From positions 434,001-498,000 of the forward strand of contig NZ_QUZU01000001.1 in assembly GCF_004682055.1 (NCBI RefSeq): a stretch of DNA of 64,000 nucleotides, read 5' to 3'. Positions within the stretch are counted from its first letter, which is position 1; each line of letters opens with the position of its first letter. Under the pieces are notes generated by a model, which was not told where the DNA came from, did not search any database, and saw only the letters and a program-made list of their open reading frames with translations. Origin of the DNA: Pseudomonas kairouanensis. Lineage in GTDB: Bacteria > Pseudomonadota > Gammaproteobacteria > Pseudomonadales > Pseudomonadaceae. Below are positions 1-10,677 of the stretch, piece by piece. The translations under genes were made by a program, and so were the position numbers.

Positions 1-205
1 CTTCGCCCGCCAGGCTGATTTCGCCTTCGTGCACCGGCTCAAAACCGGCGATCGCTCGCAGGGTGGTGGTCTTGCCGCACCCCGAGGAACCCAGCAGGCA
101 GCCGATATCACCGGCGTTGAGGTGCAGGTTGAGGTTCTGCACGACCCGTTGGTCTTGATAACCGCATGCCAGATTGCGCAGGTTCAGCAGTGTTGGCTGG
201 CTCAT
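1..205 (-). CDS. ABC transporter ATP-binding subunit (3' part outside window)
   Basis: Only the first 68 or so codons are present, and the gene runs off the left edge. The N-terminus starts [16 protein letters not shown] and has a Walker A motif GSSGCGKTT followed by the [13 protein letters not shown] segment typical of PotA/FbpC-type import ATPases, which couple ATP hydrolysis to solute uptake at the inner membrane. Its ATG overlaps the argF stop in an ATGA arrangement, so the two genes are probably co-transcribed. The substrate (iron, polyamine or other) cannot be decided because the C-terminal domain is missing. Confidence 0.85.
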   Translation of the reverse strand, partial: MSQPTLLNLRNLACGYQDQRVVQNLNLHLNAGDIGCLLGSSGCGKTTTLRAIAGFEPVHEGEISLAGE

Positions 206-1122
206 GCGTGGTGGTACGACGGCGGGACGAGGAATTCCAGCAGGGCTTTTTGCGCATGCAGGCGGTTTTCAGCCTGGTCCCAGGCGACCGAGCGAGGATC
301 GTCCAACAAGTCGAGGCTGATTTCTTCGCCACGGTGGGCCGGCAGGCAGTGCATGAACAACACGTCTGGAGCGGCCAGGTCGAGCAGGGCGCGGTTCACC
401 TGATACGGGGCGAACAGGGCCAGGCGCTTGGTGGTTTCGTCTTCCTGGCCCATGGAGGTCCAGACGTCGGTGCTCACCAGGTGTGCACCGACTACGGCAT
501 CACGCGGGTCGCGTACCAGGGTCACGCGGTCACCGGCTTGGGCCAGGAAGCGTGCGTCAGGCTCGTAGCCTTTCGGGCAGGCAACACGCAGTTGGAAGTC
601 GAACTGGATCGCCGCTTCTATATAGCTGTTGCACATGTTGTTGCCGTCACCAATCCAGGCCACGGTTTTGCCCTGGATCGAGCCACGGTGTTCCAGGAAC
701 GTTTGCATGTCGGCCAGTAACTGGCACGGGTGCAGGTCGTCGGTCAGGCCGTTGATTACTGGCACGCGGGAGTGGGCGGCAAATTCGGTCACGGTGTTGT
801 GGGCAAAGGTGCGGATCATCACCGCATCGAGCATGCTCGACATGACGATGGCGCTGTCGGCGATCGGCTCGCCACGGCCCAGTTGAGTGTCACGGGACGA
901 CAGGAAGATGGCCTGGCCACCCAGTTGAATCATGCCGGCTTCGAAGGACACACGGGTACGGGTCGAGGATTTCTCGAAAATCATGCCGAGCACGCGGTTT
1001 TTCAAAGACTCGAACAGTACGCCGCGGTTACGCAGGTCTTTAAGCTCAATGCCTCGACGGATTACGCTGACCAGCTCTTGGGGCGTGCAATCCATCAGGG
1101 AGAGAAAGTGCCTTGCGCTCAT
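202..1122 (-). CDS. argF: Ornithine carbamoyltransferase (anabolic type)
   Basis: Joins ornithine and carbamoyl phosphate to citrulline in arginine biosynthesis (cytosol). The protein of 306 residues matches the family length. The carbamoyl-phosphate loop STRTR is at about residues 53-57, and the ornithine-binding motif [10 protein letters not shown] is near the C-terminus. Two ATGs are adjacent (1125 and 1122). The second is chosen because MSARHFLSL is the usual family start and it sits 9 nt after an AAGG-type ribosome site. Tandem ArgR half-sites lie upstream at 1228-1264. The gene is coupled by a 4-nt overlap to the ABC ATPase gene. Confidence 0.95.
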   Translation of the reverse strand: MSARHFLSLMDCTPQELVSVIRRGIELKDLRNRGVLFESLKNRVLGMIFEKSSTRTRVSFEAGMIQLGGQAIFLSSRDTQLGRGEPIADSAIVMSSMLDAVMIRTFAHNTVTEFAAHSRVPVINGLTDDLHPCQLLADMQTFLEHRGSIQGKTVAWIGDGNNMCNSYIEAAIQFDFQLRVACPKGYEPDARFLAQAGDRVTLVRDPRDAVVGAHLVSTDVWTSMGQEDETTKRLALFAPYQVNRALLDLAAPDVLFMHCLPAHRGEEISLDLLDDPRSVAWDQAENRLHAQKALLEFLVPPSYHHA

Positions 1123-1227
1123 CATTAACTACCTTTTTGCAACAGACCGCAGATACTCAAAGCCTTGTTTATTGTTACAACGGGCGAGACCTGCGGCGAA
1201 AGCCGCACGGGGCGACGAAATAGGGGA

Positions 1228-1264
1228 AGGCGCGATCTTATAATTAAATGTCGCGTCTTACCAA
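1228..1264. promoter_or_regulatory. Probable ArgR operator in front of argF
   Basis: Two half-sites of the form nGnCGC-N8-AA start exactly 21 bp apart, at 1228 (AGGCGC..AA) and 1249 (TGTCGC..AA). The known Pseudomonas ARG box is TGTCGCN8AA in tandem. The AT-rich stretch between them (1240-1248) could be the argF -10 region, so arginine-ArgR would repress argF. The site is seen in sequence; binding is inferred. Confidence 0.6.
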
Positions 1265-1556
1265 TAGGGCTACGGTTTTTAAGGGTGTTCAAGAAGGGCG
1301 CGGAAGCGCTTTTGAAGACAATTACCAGACAGCAGCGGGGCATTTGTACACTGGCCTCGCAACCTTTTGCAATGCGCGGGGACGCAGTTGAATCAGCTTG
1401 CGTCGGTTTCAGGGAGGTGTGGCAGGCCCTTGAAACATTTGCTCACGCTTACCCATGGCTTGGCCTGATGCCTGGCGATTCACGGGACGAACGATACTGG
1501 TGCCTGCTCCGGTCGCAGCCCATAGTGAGTTCAAAGCCCTGATAAAGAGACTGGCC

Positions 1557-3665
1557 ATGACCAAGACTCTCCACCACCGTGCCTGCCATCTGTGTGAAGC
1601 CATCTGTGGCCTGACCCTGGAAACCACCCAAGCCGACGACGGCAGCCTGGCGATCACCTCGATCAAGGGCGACGCGCTGGACACCTTCAGCCGTGGGCAT
1701 ATCTGCCCCAAGGCGGTGGCGCTGCAGGACATCCAGAACGACCCGGACCGCTTGCACCAGCCCATGCTGCGGGTGGGCAGCGAATGGCAGCCGATCCCGT
1801 GGGAAGACGCCTTTGCATTGGTCGCCGAACGGCTGGCGGGGGTTCAGGCCCGTCACGGGCAGAACGCCGTGGCCGTGTACCAGGGCAACCCCAGCGTGCA
1901 CAACTACGGGCTTATGACCCACAGCAACTACTTCCTGGGCCAGCTCAAGACACGCAATCGGTTTTCCGCAACGTCGGTAGACCAGTTGCCCCATCACCTC
2001 ACCAGTCACCTGATGTACGGCCATGGCTTGTTGCTGCCGATCCCCGATATCGATCACACCGACTTCATGTTGATCCTGGGCGGCAACCCGTTGGCGTCCA
2101 ACGGCAGCATCATGACCGTGCCCGATGTGGAAAAACGTCTCAAGGCCATCCAGGCCCGTGGCGGCAAAGTGGTGGTGGTCGACCCCCGGCGCAGCGAGAC
2201 GGCGGCAATGGCGGACCAGCACCTGTTTGTGCGCCCCGGAGGGGATGCCGCGCTGTTGTTCGGGGTGCTCAACACCTTGTTCGGCGAGAAGCTGACCCGC
2301 GACAGTCATTTGCCGGTAGAAGGCTTGGACGATGTGCGGCGCGCCATTGCCGGGTTTACCGCCGAGGCCATGAGCCATCAGTGTGCGGTGCCGGCTGAAC
2401 AGATCCGCCAGTTGGCGCGGGACTTTGCAGCGGCTGACAAGGCCGTGTGTTACGGGCGCATGGGGGTTTCGACCCAGGCGTTCGGCACCTTGTGCCATTG
2501 GTTGGTGCAGTTGATCAATTTGGTGACCGGCAATCTGGACCGCGTCGGCGGGGCGCTGTGTACCACGCCTGCGGTGGACCTGGTGGCGTCTACCGGCGGT
2601 GGGCATTTCAATCGCTGGCAGAGCCGTGTTTCGGGGCGCCCGGAATATGGTGGTGAGCTGCCCGTATCTGCCCTGGCTGAAGAGATGCTCACCGAAGGCG
2701 AGGGGCAAATCCGCGCGCTGGTGACCGTGGCCGGCAATCCAGTGTTGTCCACGCCCAACGGTCGTCAATTGGAACAGGCCCTGGATGGCCTGGAGTTCAT
2801 GGTCAGCGTCGACCTCTATATCAACGAAACCACGCGCTATGCCGACTTGATCCTGCCGTCCACCTCGGCACTGGAAAACGATCATTACGACACGACTTTC
2901 AATATGTTTGCGGTGCGCAACGTCACCCGTTTCAATCGTGCGATTTTGCCCAAACCACAGGGTGCGTTGCATGACTGGGAAATCTTTGTGGGCCTGGCCC
3001 AGGCATTTGCGGCGCAGACGGGTGTGGTGCTCAAGCCGACCATGGCGCCGGCGCAGATGATCGATTTCGGGCTGCGGGGTGGGGTGTACGGTGATGCGTC
3101 CGAGCATAAGTTGTCGGTGGCGATGCTGGCAGATCATCCACATGGGGTGGATCTGGGGCCGCTCAAGGCTAATCTCGCCCCGCGCCTCAAGACCGCAGAT
3201 GGCAAGGTGCAGGCAGCACCGGCGGTGATCCTCGCCGATTTGGCGCGTTTTGCGGCGCAACCGGCGCCTGTCGCCGACGAACTGCTGTTGATTGGGCGCC
3301 GCCATGTGCGCAGCAACAATTCCTGGATGCATAACTATCACCGTTTGGTGAAGGGCAAGCCTCGGCATCAGTTGCTGATGCATCCTGACGACCTGGCCAG
3401 TCGGCAGTTGAGTGATGGGCAGCGGGTGCGAGTGAGTTCGCGCATCGGCATGATCGAGGTGGAAGTGGTCGCCAGCCTGGACATGATGCCCGGCGTGGTC
3501 AGCCTGCCCCACGGCTGGGGCCACGGCCGGCCTGGCGTGCAGATGACCATCGCCAGTAGCCAGCCGGGGGCGAGTGCCAATGATCTGACCGACGAGCGGC
3601 AGTTGGATGAGCTATCGGGCAATGCAGCGCTCAATGGTGTACCGGTGCAGGTCGCAGCGGCCTGA
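1557..3665 (+). CDS. Molybdopterin-dependent oxidoreductase (formate dehydrogenase/nitrate reductase superfamily)
   Basis: 702 residues starting MTKTLHHRACHLCEAICGL; the ATG at 1557 is chosen because the Fe-S motif begins right after it. The N-terminal CxxCxxxC plus a later Cys (GHICPKA) form the [4Fe-4S] site of the Mo-bisMGD family. The middle holds the dinucleotide-binding folds (GGNPLASNGS, VVDPRRSETA), and the C-terminus carries the molydopterin-dinucleotide domain (SLPHGWGHG). No Tat signal is visible, so a cytosolic soluble enzyme is likely. The substrate is unknown. It is divergent from argF and not clearly in an operon with grxD. Confidence 0.85.
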   Translation: MTKTLHHRACHLCEAICGLTLETTQADDGSLAITSIKGDALDTFSRGHICPKAVALQDIQNDPDRLHQPMLRVGSEWQPIPWEDAFALVAERLAGVQARHGQNAVAVYQGNPSVHNYGLMTHSNYFLGQLKTRNRFSATSVDQLPHHLTSHLMYGHGLLLPIPDIDHTDFMLILGGNPLASNGSIMTVPDVEKRLKAIQARGGKVVVVDPRRSETAAMADQHLFVRPGGDAALLFGVLNTLFGEKLTRDSHLPVEGLDDVRRAIAGFTAEAMSHQCAVPAEQIRQLARDFAAADKAVCYGRMGVSTQAFGTLCHWLVQLINLVTGNLDRVGGALCTTPAVDLVASTGGGHFNRWQSRVSGRPEYGGELPVSALAEEMLTEGEGQIRALVTVAGNPVLSTPNGRQLEQALDGLEFMVSVDLYINETTRYADLILPSTSALENDHYDTTFNMFAVRNVTRFNRAILPKPQGALHDWEIFVGLAQAFAAQTGVVLKPTMAPAQMIDFGLRGGVYGDASEHKLSVAMLADHPHGVDLGPLKANLAPRLKTADGKVQAAPAVILADLARFAAQPAPVADELLLIGRRHVRSNNSWMHNYHRLVKGKPRHQLLMHPDDLASRQLSDGQRVRVSSRIGMIEVEVVASLDMMPGVVSLPHGWGHGRPGVQMTIASSQPGASANDLTDERQLDELSGNAALNGVPVQVAAA

Positions 3666-3742
3666 GCACCATGCTGGAATTTTGCGTTACAATGCGCCAC
3701 CGTGCCGACCTGTGAGTCGCAAAGTTCCAGCCGAGGTGTTCC

Positions 3743-4081
3743 ATGGATATCATCGAAACGATCAAAGAGCAGATTGCTGCCAACACCATTCTGCTTTACA
3801 TGAAGGGCGCGCCAAACGCTCCTCAGTGCGGTTTCTCCGCGAAGGCATCCCAAGCCATCATGGCGTGTGGCGAGAAGTTCGCTTACGTGGATATCCTGCA
3901 AAACCCTGAAATCCGCGCCAACCTGCCAAAGTACGCCAACTGGCCAACGTTCCCACAACTGTGGGTCGCCGGTGAACTGGTCGGCGGTAGCGACATCATC
4001 GTTGAGATGGCGGCTGATGGTTCGCTGCAAACGCTGATCAAAGAAGCAGCAGCAAACGCGGCGGCCAAGACCGACGCTTGA
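3743..4081 (+). CDS. grxD: Monothiol glutaredoxin, Grx4/GrxD type
   Basis: 112 residues with the monothiol active site CGFS at residues 29-32, the hallmark of Grx4 proteins that carry and hand over [2Fe-2S] clusters with glutathione and BolA partners. The WPTFPQLWVAGELVGG segment is the conserved cis-Pro and glutathione-binding region. A strong hairpin terminator follows. A -10-like TACAAT lies about 55 nt upstream, so it is probably transcribed alone. It lies next to bfr and bfd, also iron-handling genes. Confidence 0.95.
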   Translation: MDIIETIKEQIAANTILLYMKGAPNAPQCGFSAKASQAIMACGEKFAYVDILQNPEIRANLPKYANWPTFPQLWVAGELVGGSDIIVEMAADGSLQTLIKEAAANAAAKTDA

Positions 4082-4096
4082 TGCGCTTGCAATAAA

Positions 4097-4133
4097 AAGC
4101 CCCGCTTCTCGTGAGAGAGCGGGGCTTTTTTTG
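4097..4133 (+). terminator. Rho-independent terminator of grxD
   Basis: GC-rich stem (AGCCCCGCTCTC type, with a short loop) followed by a run of T. It begins 16 nt after the grxD stop. On the other strand the A-run lets it also serve the converging bfr gene. Confidence 0.85.
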
Positions 4134-4151
4134 TACCTGCGTGCTGGGGGC

Positions 4152-4625
4152 TTATTCTTCGCCCATCTGCGATTGCAGGTAGTTTTCAAGGCTGACTTTG
4201 TCGATCAGACCCAGTTGGGTTTCCAGCCAGTCGATATGTTCTTCCTGGTCTTCCAGGATATCTTCCAGCAGTTCACGGCTACCGAAGTCAGCTTTGATTT
4301 CTGCGTGAGCGATGGCGGCCTTGAGATCGCTGTGGCTCTTGCGCTCAAAGCCCAGGTCGCTGCCGAGCATTTCCTGGGTGTGCTCGCCAATGTTCAGCTT
4401 GCCCAGGTCTTGCACGTTCGGCAGGCCTTCGAGGAACAGGATGCGCTTGATCAGCGCGTCGGCGTCCTTCATGGCCTTGATGGATTCTTTGTATTCACGC
4501 TTGCCCAGCTTTTCCAGGCCCCAATCGTCATACATGCGCGCATGCAGAAAGTACTGATTGATCGCGACCAGTTCATTGGCAAGGATTTTATTGAGTTGCT
4601 GGATGACTGAGATGTCGCCTTTCAT
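4152..4625 (-). CDS. bfr: Bacterioferritin subunit with incomplete ferroxidase centre
   Basis: 157 residues, the full length of a bacterioferritin subunit (24-mer iron store). Alignment by position with E. coli Bfr gives E18, E94 and H130 and the haem ligand M52 conserved. The other three di-iron ligands are replaced: A51, D54 and Q127. This matches the haem-binding, ferroxidase-poor alpha type described in Pseudomonas, which co-assembles with a catalytic subunit coded elsewhere. It is followed upstream by bfd, the ferredoxin that releases iron from Bfr. No frameshift is seen, so the gene looks functional as a structural and haem subunit. Confidence 0.92.
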   Translation of the reverse strand: MKGDISVIQQLNKILANELVAINQYFLHARMYDDWGLEKLGKREYKESIKAMKDADALIKRILFLEGLPNVQDLGKLNIGEHTQEMLGSDLGFERKSHSDLKAAIAHAEIKADFGSRELLEDILEDQEEHIDWLETQLGLIDKVSLENYLQSQMGEE

Positions 4626-4782
4626 GACTGGGGTCCTGCCCTGTAATAGCTGTATATAAGGCGGAGTTTGAGCGGCGAAAACCCTAGTGTCAAACCTAAG
4701 TTATTGAATAATAAATGAAAATTAATCGGAATAAGAATGTTTGTGTTCCGCGTCTTGGCGCTAACTAATTGAATTACGGGCA

Positions 4783-4814
4783 TAAAAAAACCGGACACTA
4801 AGTCCGGTTCTTTA
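4783..4814 (-). terminator. Terminator after bfd
   Basis: Inverted repeat CCGGAC-ACTAA-GTCCGG. On the minus strand the stem is followed by seven T, so it ends the bfd transcript. Confidence 0.8.
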
Positions 4815-4826
4815 AAACACGCCCAA

Positions 4827-5045
4827 TCAGGCGTGTGTAAATTCTGCTGAATAGGGGAGCGCAGCCTGGGCTGTTTGCAACTGCGTCAGGGTTTCCCGCA
4901 CCACTTGCTTGGCAAGGCAAGCACATTTGCCGCACTGGCTGGCAACGCCTGTGGTTTCACGCACTTCCTTGTAGCTGCAGCAACCTTCATAGATTGCTTC
5001 GCGGATTTGTCCGTCGGTGACGCCAGTACAGAGGCACACATACAT
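4827..5045 (-). CDS. bfd: Bacterioferritin-associated ferredoxin
   Basis: 72 residues with the Bfd [2Fe-2S] pattern CxC at 4 and 6 and CxxC at 38 and 41. Bfd binds bacterioferritin and passes electrons to its haem so that stored Fe3+ is released as Fe2+. It lies just upstream of bfr in the same direction, with its own terminator, and a Fur-like site is 51 nt before the start. This fits induction under iron starvation, opposite to the store itself. Confidence 0.95.
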   Translation of the reverse strand: MYVCLCTGVTDGQIREAIYEGCCSYKEVRETTGVASQCGKCACLAKQVVRETLTQLQTAQAALPYSAEFTHA

Positions 5046-5095
5046 AAGGGAGAACCGTCGCGGGTTTAAGGCTTAAGTGCGATGGATCTTAATGT

Positions 5096-5114
5096 TAACG
5101 AGAATGATTGTCAA
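5096..5114. promoter_or_regulatory. Fur box upstream of bfd
   Basis: The 19-bp stretch reads on the minus strand TTGACAATCATTCTCGTTA, close to the Fur consensus GATAATGATAATCATTATC in its right half. It is placed 50 bp before the bfd start. Confidence 0.65.
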
Positions 5115-5288
5115 AGTAGATTCGTAGGGTATTGGCTGGCAAAGCGCCCGCACTGACGAACGGTTTTTTCAGTGTATGATGGTCGGTCTTTACGAAGCGT
5201 GACTGCGTCACAGGGCTGTCGCTTATATAGGGCAGGCTGGAGGCGGTCCTTTTACTTCAATCGTCACCCTTACATCAGGAGATACCCA

Positions 5289-5891
5289 ATGAGCGTACTC
5301 GTCGGCAAACAAGCCCCGGATTTCGACGTACCAGCCGTCCTCGGCAATGGCGAAATCGTAGACAGCTTCAAACTGTCTGAAGCCATCAAAGGCAAATACG
5401 GCCTGGTGTTCTTCTACCCGCTGGACTTCACCTTCGTGTGCCCTTCGGAGCTGATCGCTCTGGACCACCGCATGGACGATTTCAAGGCGCGCAACGTTGA
5501 AGTGGTGGCCGTTTCCATCGACTCCCATTTCACCCACAACGCCTGGCGCAACACTGCCATCAATGATGGCGGCATCGGCAAAGTCAAATACACCATGGCA
5601 GCCGACCTGAAGCACGAGATTGCCAAGGCCTACGACGTTGAGTCCGAAGGCGGCGTGGCTTTCCGTGGCGCTTTCCTGATCGACGACAAAGGCGTTGTTC
5701 GCTCCCAGATCGTTAACGACCTGCCACTGGGCCGTAACATGGAAGAGCTGATCCGCCTGGTCGACGCCCTGCAATTCCACGAAGAGCACGGCGAAGTCTG
5801 CCCAGCCAACTGGAAAAAAGGCGACAAAGGCATGAACGCTTCGCCAGAAGGCGTTGCGGCTTACCTGACCGAGAATGCTGGCAAGCTGTAA
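5289..5891 (+). CDS. 2-Cys peroxiredoxin (AhpC/TSA family)
   Basis: 200 residues that reduce H2O2 and organic peroxides with electrons from thioredoxin or AhpF-like partners. The peroxidatic Cys is C51 in FTFVCPSE and the resolving Cys is C171 in GEVCPANW, the typical 2-Cys arrangement. The ATG at 5289 is preceded by AGGAG at a proper distance; an upstream in-frame extension lacks family similarity. It is followed by a strong terminator. The neighbourhood (bfr, bfd, rnt, pyrC) matches the Pseudomonas core order. Confidence 0.95.
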   Translation: MSVLVGKQAPDFDVPAVLGNGEIVDSFKLSEAIKGKYGLVFFYPLDFTFVCPSELIALDHRMDDFKARNVEVVAVSIDSHFTHNAWRNTAINDGGIGKVKYTMAADLKHEIAKAYDVESEGGVAFRGAFLIDDKGVVRSQIVNDLPLGRNMEELIRLVDALQFHEEHGEVCPANWKKGDKGMNASPEGVAAYLTENAGKL

Positions 5892-5906
5892 GCCAGAATC
5901 GAGGTA

Positions 5907-5940
5907 CAAAAAAACCGGCCTGAGAAGGCCGGTTTTTTTA
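5907..5940 (+). terminator. Bidirectional terminator between peroxiredoxin gene and rnt
   Basis: Stem ACCGGCC-TGAGA-GGCCGGT flanked by an A-run and a T-run, so it can stop both converging transcripts. Confidence 0.88.
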
Positions 5941-5956
5941 TGTGCGGGAAATAATC

Positions 5957-6628
5957 TCAGTCGCCGAAATCTTCCCAGCCGCCCATCTGCTTCCAGCGGT
6001 TGACGATGCCGCAGAACAGCTCGGCTGTCTTCTCGGTGTCGTAGCGCGCCGAGTGGGCCTCACGACCGTCAAAGTCGATACCGGCAGCCTGACAGGCCTT
6101 GGCCAGCACGGTCTGGCCATAAGCCAGGCCCGCAAGTGTGGCGGTGTCGAAGCTGGAGAACGGGTGAAAGGGGTTGCGCTTCATGTCCAGGCGCGCCACA
6201 GCCGCGTTCAGGAAGCCCAGGTCGAAGCTGCTGTTGTGGCCGACCAGGATGGCGCGTTTGCAGCCATTGGCCTTCAACGCCTTGCGCACGCCACGGAAGA
6301 TATCGGTCAGCGCCGCTTCTTCACTCACCGCCATGCGCAGTGGGTGATCGAGCTTGATCCCGGTGAACTCCAAAGCGGCGGCTTCGATGTTCGCGCCTTC
6401 GAACGGTTCGACGCGGAAGAAGTGGGTGTGTTCGGGGAACACAAAGCCCTGCTCATCCATGCCGATGGTGGTCGCGGCAATTTCCAGCAGCGCGTCGGTG
6501 GCGCAATTGAAACCACCGGTTTCTACGTCGATGACAACCGGCAGATAACCGCGGAACCGCTCGGCCATCGGATGACGGGAGCCGCCACCACTGTGCTCGT
6601 GTTCGTCGTCGTAATGGTCTTCACTCAC
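5957..6628 (-). CDS. rnt: Ribonuclease T
   Basis: 223 residues, a DEDD-family 3'-5' exonuclease that trims tRNA CCA ends and stable RNA 3' ends. The ExoI motif VIDVETGG supplies D34 and E36, and later blocks [14 protein letters not shown] and [13 protein letters not shown] carry the remaining acidic and His residues. The start codon overlaps the pyrC stop by four bases (ATGA), so it is translated as the second gene of a pyrC-rnt operon. Confidence 0.95.
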   Translation of the reverse strand: MSEDHYDDEHEHSGGGSRHPMAERFRGYLPVVIDVETGGFNCATDALLEIAATTIGMDEQGFVFPEHTHFFRVEPFEGANIEAAALEFTGIKLDHPLRMAVSEEAALTDIFRGVRKALKANGCKRAILVGHNSSFDLGFLNAAVARLDMKRNPFHPFSSFDTATLAGLAYGQTVLAKACQAAGIDFDGREAHSARYDTEKTAELFCGIVNRWKQMGGWEDFGD

Positions 6629-7671
6629 TTGCTTTCCTCCAGCAGGCGCCAGCGCAGTGTTTCACCGGCGCGCAGCGGGATGACAGTCAGCTCGCCAAAC
6701 GGCAGGCTGGCAGGGGCGGTCCAGTCTTCACGAACCAGGGTGATGCGGTCGGTATTCGCCGGCAGGCCGTAGAAACGCGGGCCGTTGAGGCTGGCGAAAC
6801 CTTCGAGTTTGTCCAGGGCATTGCGTTGTTCGAACGCTTCGGCGTACAGCTCGATGGCCGCAAACGCGGTGTAGCAACCTGCACAACCGCATGCGGCTTC
6901 CTTGGCGTGCTGGGCGTGGGGCGCCGAGTCGGTGCCGAGGAAGAACTTCGGATTGCCGCTGGTGGCGGCATCCAGCAGGGCCACCTGGTGGGTGTTGCGC
7001 TTGAGGATCGGCAGGCAATAGAAGTGCGGCCGAATCCCACCCACCAGCATGTGGTTGCGGTTGTACAGCAGGTGATGCGCGGTGATGGTCGCCCCGACGT
7101 TGGCCGAAGCCTCGGTAACGAACTGCACGGCGTCGGCCGTGGTGATGTGCTCGAACACCACCTTGAGGGTCGGGAACAGCTCGACCACGCGGCGCATGTG
7201 TTCGTCGATGAAGATCTTCTCGCGGTCGAACACGTCCACGTCGCCACGGGTGACTTCACCATGGATCAACAGTGGCATACCGACTTCGGCCATGGCTTCG
7301 ATGGCCGGCAGGATCTTGTCGATACTGGTCACGCCGGAATCGGAGTTGGTGGTCGCGCCCGCCGGGTACAGCTTGGCGGCGTGCACGTAGCCGCTGGCCT
7401 TGGCCTCGCGAATCTCGTCGGGCTGGGTGCGGTCGGTGAGGTAGAGCACCATCAACGGTTCGAAGCGGCTGCCGGCCGGCCGCGCAGCGAGAATACGCTG
7501 GCGGTAGGCGTCGGCTTCAGCGGCGTTTCGCACCGGAGGTACCAGGTTAGGCATGATGATGGCACGGCCAAACGTGCGCGCCACATCGGCCACGGTTTGG
7601 GGCAACGCAGCACCATCGCGAAGATGAATATGCCAGTCGTCGGGACGCAGCAGGGTCAGGCGGTCGGACAT
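6625..7671 (-). CDS. pyrC: Dihydroorotase (class II)
   Basis: 348 residues that cyclise carbamoyl-aspartate to dihydroorotate in pyrimidine synthesis. The zinc-binding HIH is at residues 14-16, the carboxylated-lysine region [15 protein letters not shown] follows, and HGEV and the DSAPH catalytic Asp motif come later. The ATG at 7671 is chosen because the family N-terminus [14 protein letters not shown] starts there; a longer frame adds 20 unrelated residues. First gene of the operon with rnt. Confidence 0.95.
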   Translation of the reverse strand: MSDRLTLLRPDDWHIHLRDGAALPQTVADVARTFGRAIIMPNLVPPVRNAAEADAYRQRILAARPAGSRFEPLMVLYLTDRTQPDEIREAKASGYVHAAKLYPAGATTNSDSGVTSIDKILPAIEAMAEVGMPLLIHGEVTRGDVDVFDREKIFIDEHMRRVVELFPTLKVVFEHITTADAVQFVTEASANVGATITAHHLLYNRNHMLVGGIRPHFYCLPILKRNTHQVALLDAATSGNPKFFLGTDSAPHAQHAKEAACGCAGCYTAFAAIELYAEAFEQRNALDKLEGFASLNGPRFYGLPANTDRITLVREDWTAPASLPFGELTVIPLRAGETLRWRLLEESK

Positions 7672-7827
7672 TGGGGATTCCAGGCGGGTCAATCTGGGGC
7701 GAATGCTACCGGAAAAGACTCTTGCAGGCACTCGCTATCAAGTTTTGCAGGATGCATCCGATAGCCTTTTGTATGCCTTTTCGATGTATGACGCTTTGAA
7801 GTGTTGTAGAAACCAGTGGAGCCTCCC

Positions 7828-8736
7828 GTGCGCCAGCAATATCTAGCCCTGCTCAGTGTGTTCGCCAGCCTGCCCGCGATGGCCCTCACGTTCCAGACAC
7901 GCCTGGAGAATATTGAGTGGAAGGTAGAGGGTGATCAGTTCGAGTGCCGCCTCACCCAGCCGATCACCGATTTCGGCTCGGGTGAGTTCGTACGCCGGGC
8001 CGGCGAGCAGGCCACGTTTCGTCTGAAAGCCTACAACGGCTCATTGGGCGCAGGTTCGGCCACGTTGCTGGCTGCCGCTGCACCCTGGCAGCCTGGGCGA
8101 GGTGATATCAACCTTGGAGCGGTGCGTGTGGGCAGTGGCGATGTGCTTTTTAATAGCTCGCAAGCCCAGGCCGGTCGACTGTTCACGGGCTTGCTGGAAG
8201 GTCGCAGTCCCACCGTGCGGCATTACGGGCGCGAAGGAGGCTATTCGGAAATTCGCTTGTTGCCGGTCAAATTCAACAAGGCCTACAACGACTACCAGTT
8301 GTGTACCACCAAGCTACTGGCAATGAATTACGACCAGGTCAAGCAGACTACGGTGGGTTTCCCTGGCGCAGGCATTGAGCTGGACGCGGCGGCCAAGCAG
8401 AAGCTGTCGGTGATCCTTGCTTACATGAAAGCCGATCCCACGGTTAACCATATCGAGCTCAATGGCCACTCGGACAATAGCGGCAACCGTTTGACCAACC
8501 GTGATGTCTCGCGGCGTCGTGCGCTGGCGGTGATGGACTACCTCAAGGCCAACGGCATCCAGGAATCGCAGATCACCCTGCGCTTCCATGGCGAAAGCTA
8601 CCCACTGGTCCCCAACACCAATGCCGCGAACCGGGCGCGCAACCGCCGGGTTAGTATTCAGCTCGAACGGGTGGCAGCCCCCGAGAAACCGGCCCCCCAG
8701 GCCGCCGCACCGAGTAACCCGGCCGCAACGTCTTAA
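7828..8736 (+). CDS. motY: MotY-like flagellar stator T-ring protein (OmpA-family C-terminus)
   Basis: About 302 residues from the GTG at 7828; an ATG at 7816 would add four residues. A hydrophobic signal (YLALLSVFASLPAMA) is followed by a MotY-type N-terminal domain and an OmpA peptidoglycan-binding domain (ELNGHSDNSGN..NRDVSRRRA, NRARNRRVSI). In Pseudomonas MotY sits in the periplasm and helps MotAB/CD stators assemble. The place between pyrC and argG is the same as in other Pseudomonas. The Ala/Pro-rich tail looks like a disordered end. Confidence 0.9.
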   Translation: MRQQYLALLSVFASLPAMALTFQTRLENIEWKVEGDQFECRLTQPITDFGSGEFVRRAGEQATFRLKAYNGSLGAGSATLLAAAAPWQPGRGDINLGAVRVGSGDVLFNSSQAQAGRLFTGLLEGRSPTVRHYGREGGYSEIRLLPVKFNKAYNDYQLCTTKLLAMNYDQVKQTTVGFPGAGIELDAAAKQKLSVILAYMKADPTVNHIELNGHSDNSGNRLTNRDVSRRRALAVMDYLKANGIQESQITLRFHGESYPLVPNTNAANRARNRRVSIQLERVAAPEKPAPQAAAPSNPAATS

Positions 8737-8769
8737 GGTGCGACCACCGGTCGCCCTCTCGACATAATC

Positions 8770-8806
8770 TGTCGCTTTATCTTCATTTGCTGTCGCGCCC
8801 CTGTAA
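8770..8806. promoter_or_regulatory. Tandem ArgR operator of argG
   Basis: TGTCGC occurs at 8770 and again at 8791, each followed by eight bases and then CA or AA, giving a 21-bp period. This is the same layout as in front of argF. The site lies 60-95 bp before the argG start, so it probably overlaps the promoter. Confidence 0.65.
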
Positions 8807-8865
8807 ATTCACGGTTTTGGTCGGTAGAATCGTCGCCTTTCCGTACAACCCCGTGGAGTGATGGC

Positions 8866-10083
<1,218 letters not shown>

Positions 10084-10104
10084 TTGGTAGGTGTGTTGTG
10101 AAGA

Positions 10105-10136
10105 AATGGCCCCTTGTTCAAGGGGCCATTTTTTTT
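10105..10136 (+). terminator. Terminator of argG
   Basis: Perfect stem AATGGCCCCTT-GTTC-AAGGGGCCATT followed by eight T. Confidence 0.9.
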
Positions 10137-10677
10137 GGCTGGAAAATTTAGAATAGAACGTGGTGTTTATAGTTGTTAAACATTCGTAGGCGTTCTCGGA
10201 CGCGCTGCGTAATTCTTTAGTGGGAATGAAATTTTTACACCTGCGTAGGAACTAGTCTTACAGAAAATTCACTCATCAGAGTGCAGTAAGTCGGTAAGTT
10301 GCCGAAAATTCTGTAGGAATTAAGGGTGTAAATAAATATGTTTGATGGAACTGAAATCATCGGGTTTTACCCGCCCGCTCTCCTGCACTCGGGAGCCCCG
10401 CAAGGGGCATTTCCTGAAAGCCCTGTGCGGCACCCTTACCCAGCCCTATGGGTTCTCCAGGGAATTAACTCCAAATATGTACGTCTCCGGAAAGGTCTGA
10501 AAGGCTGCATAAAACTAGATACATCTGGGGCAGTGTTTTTTTGTAGGCTGTTTCCTTTATCGTTGTGGGTTGGGTCTCTGCTTGCTGTTGCCTGGGGGGG
10601 AATGCTATGCCAACTAGGAAACGACTAGGCTATTGTGCTTGCTCTAAATAATTCGAACAGCGAAATTGGACTTTCAC
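10137..10677. other. Intergenic region of 540 bp without a convincing gene
   Basis: A 96-codon frame at 10338-10628 has no recognisable motif or good ribosome site and is not called. Imperfect inverted repeats are present (a TACAGAA-type arm near 10260 and ATTCTGTA near 10307), as is a TTTTTTTG run near 10536. The stretch may hold the promoter of the response regulator and possibly a small RNA, but nothing can be named. Confidence 0.4.

Noticed and set aside
1449..3524. 691-codon frame antisense to the molybdopterin enzyme gene
   Set aside because: Shadow of a GC-rich gene; His/Gln-rich translation with no family.
10338..10628. 96-codon frame
   Set aside because: No ribosome site or domain; composition unlike neighbours' codon use.
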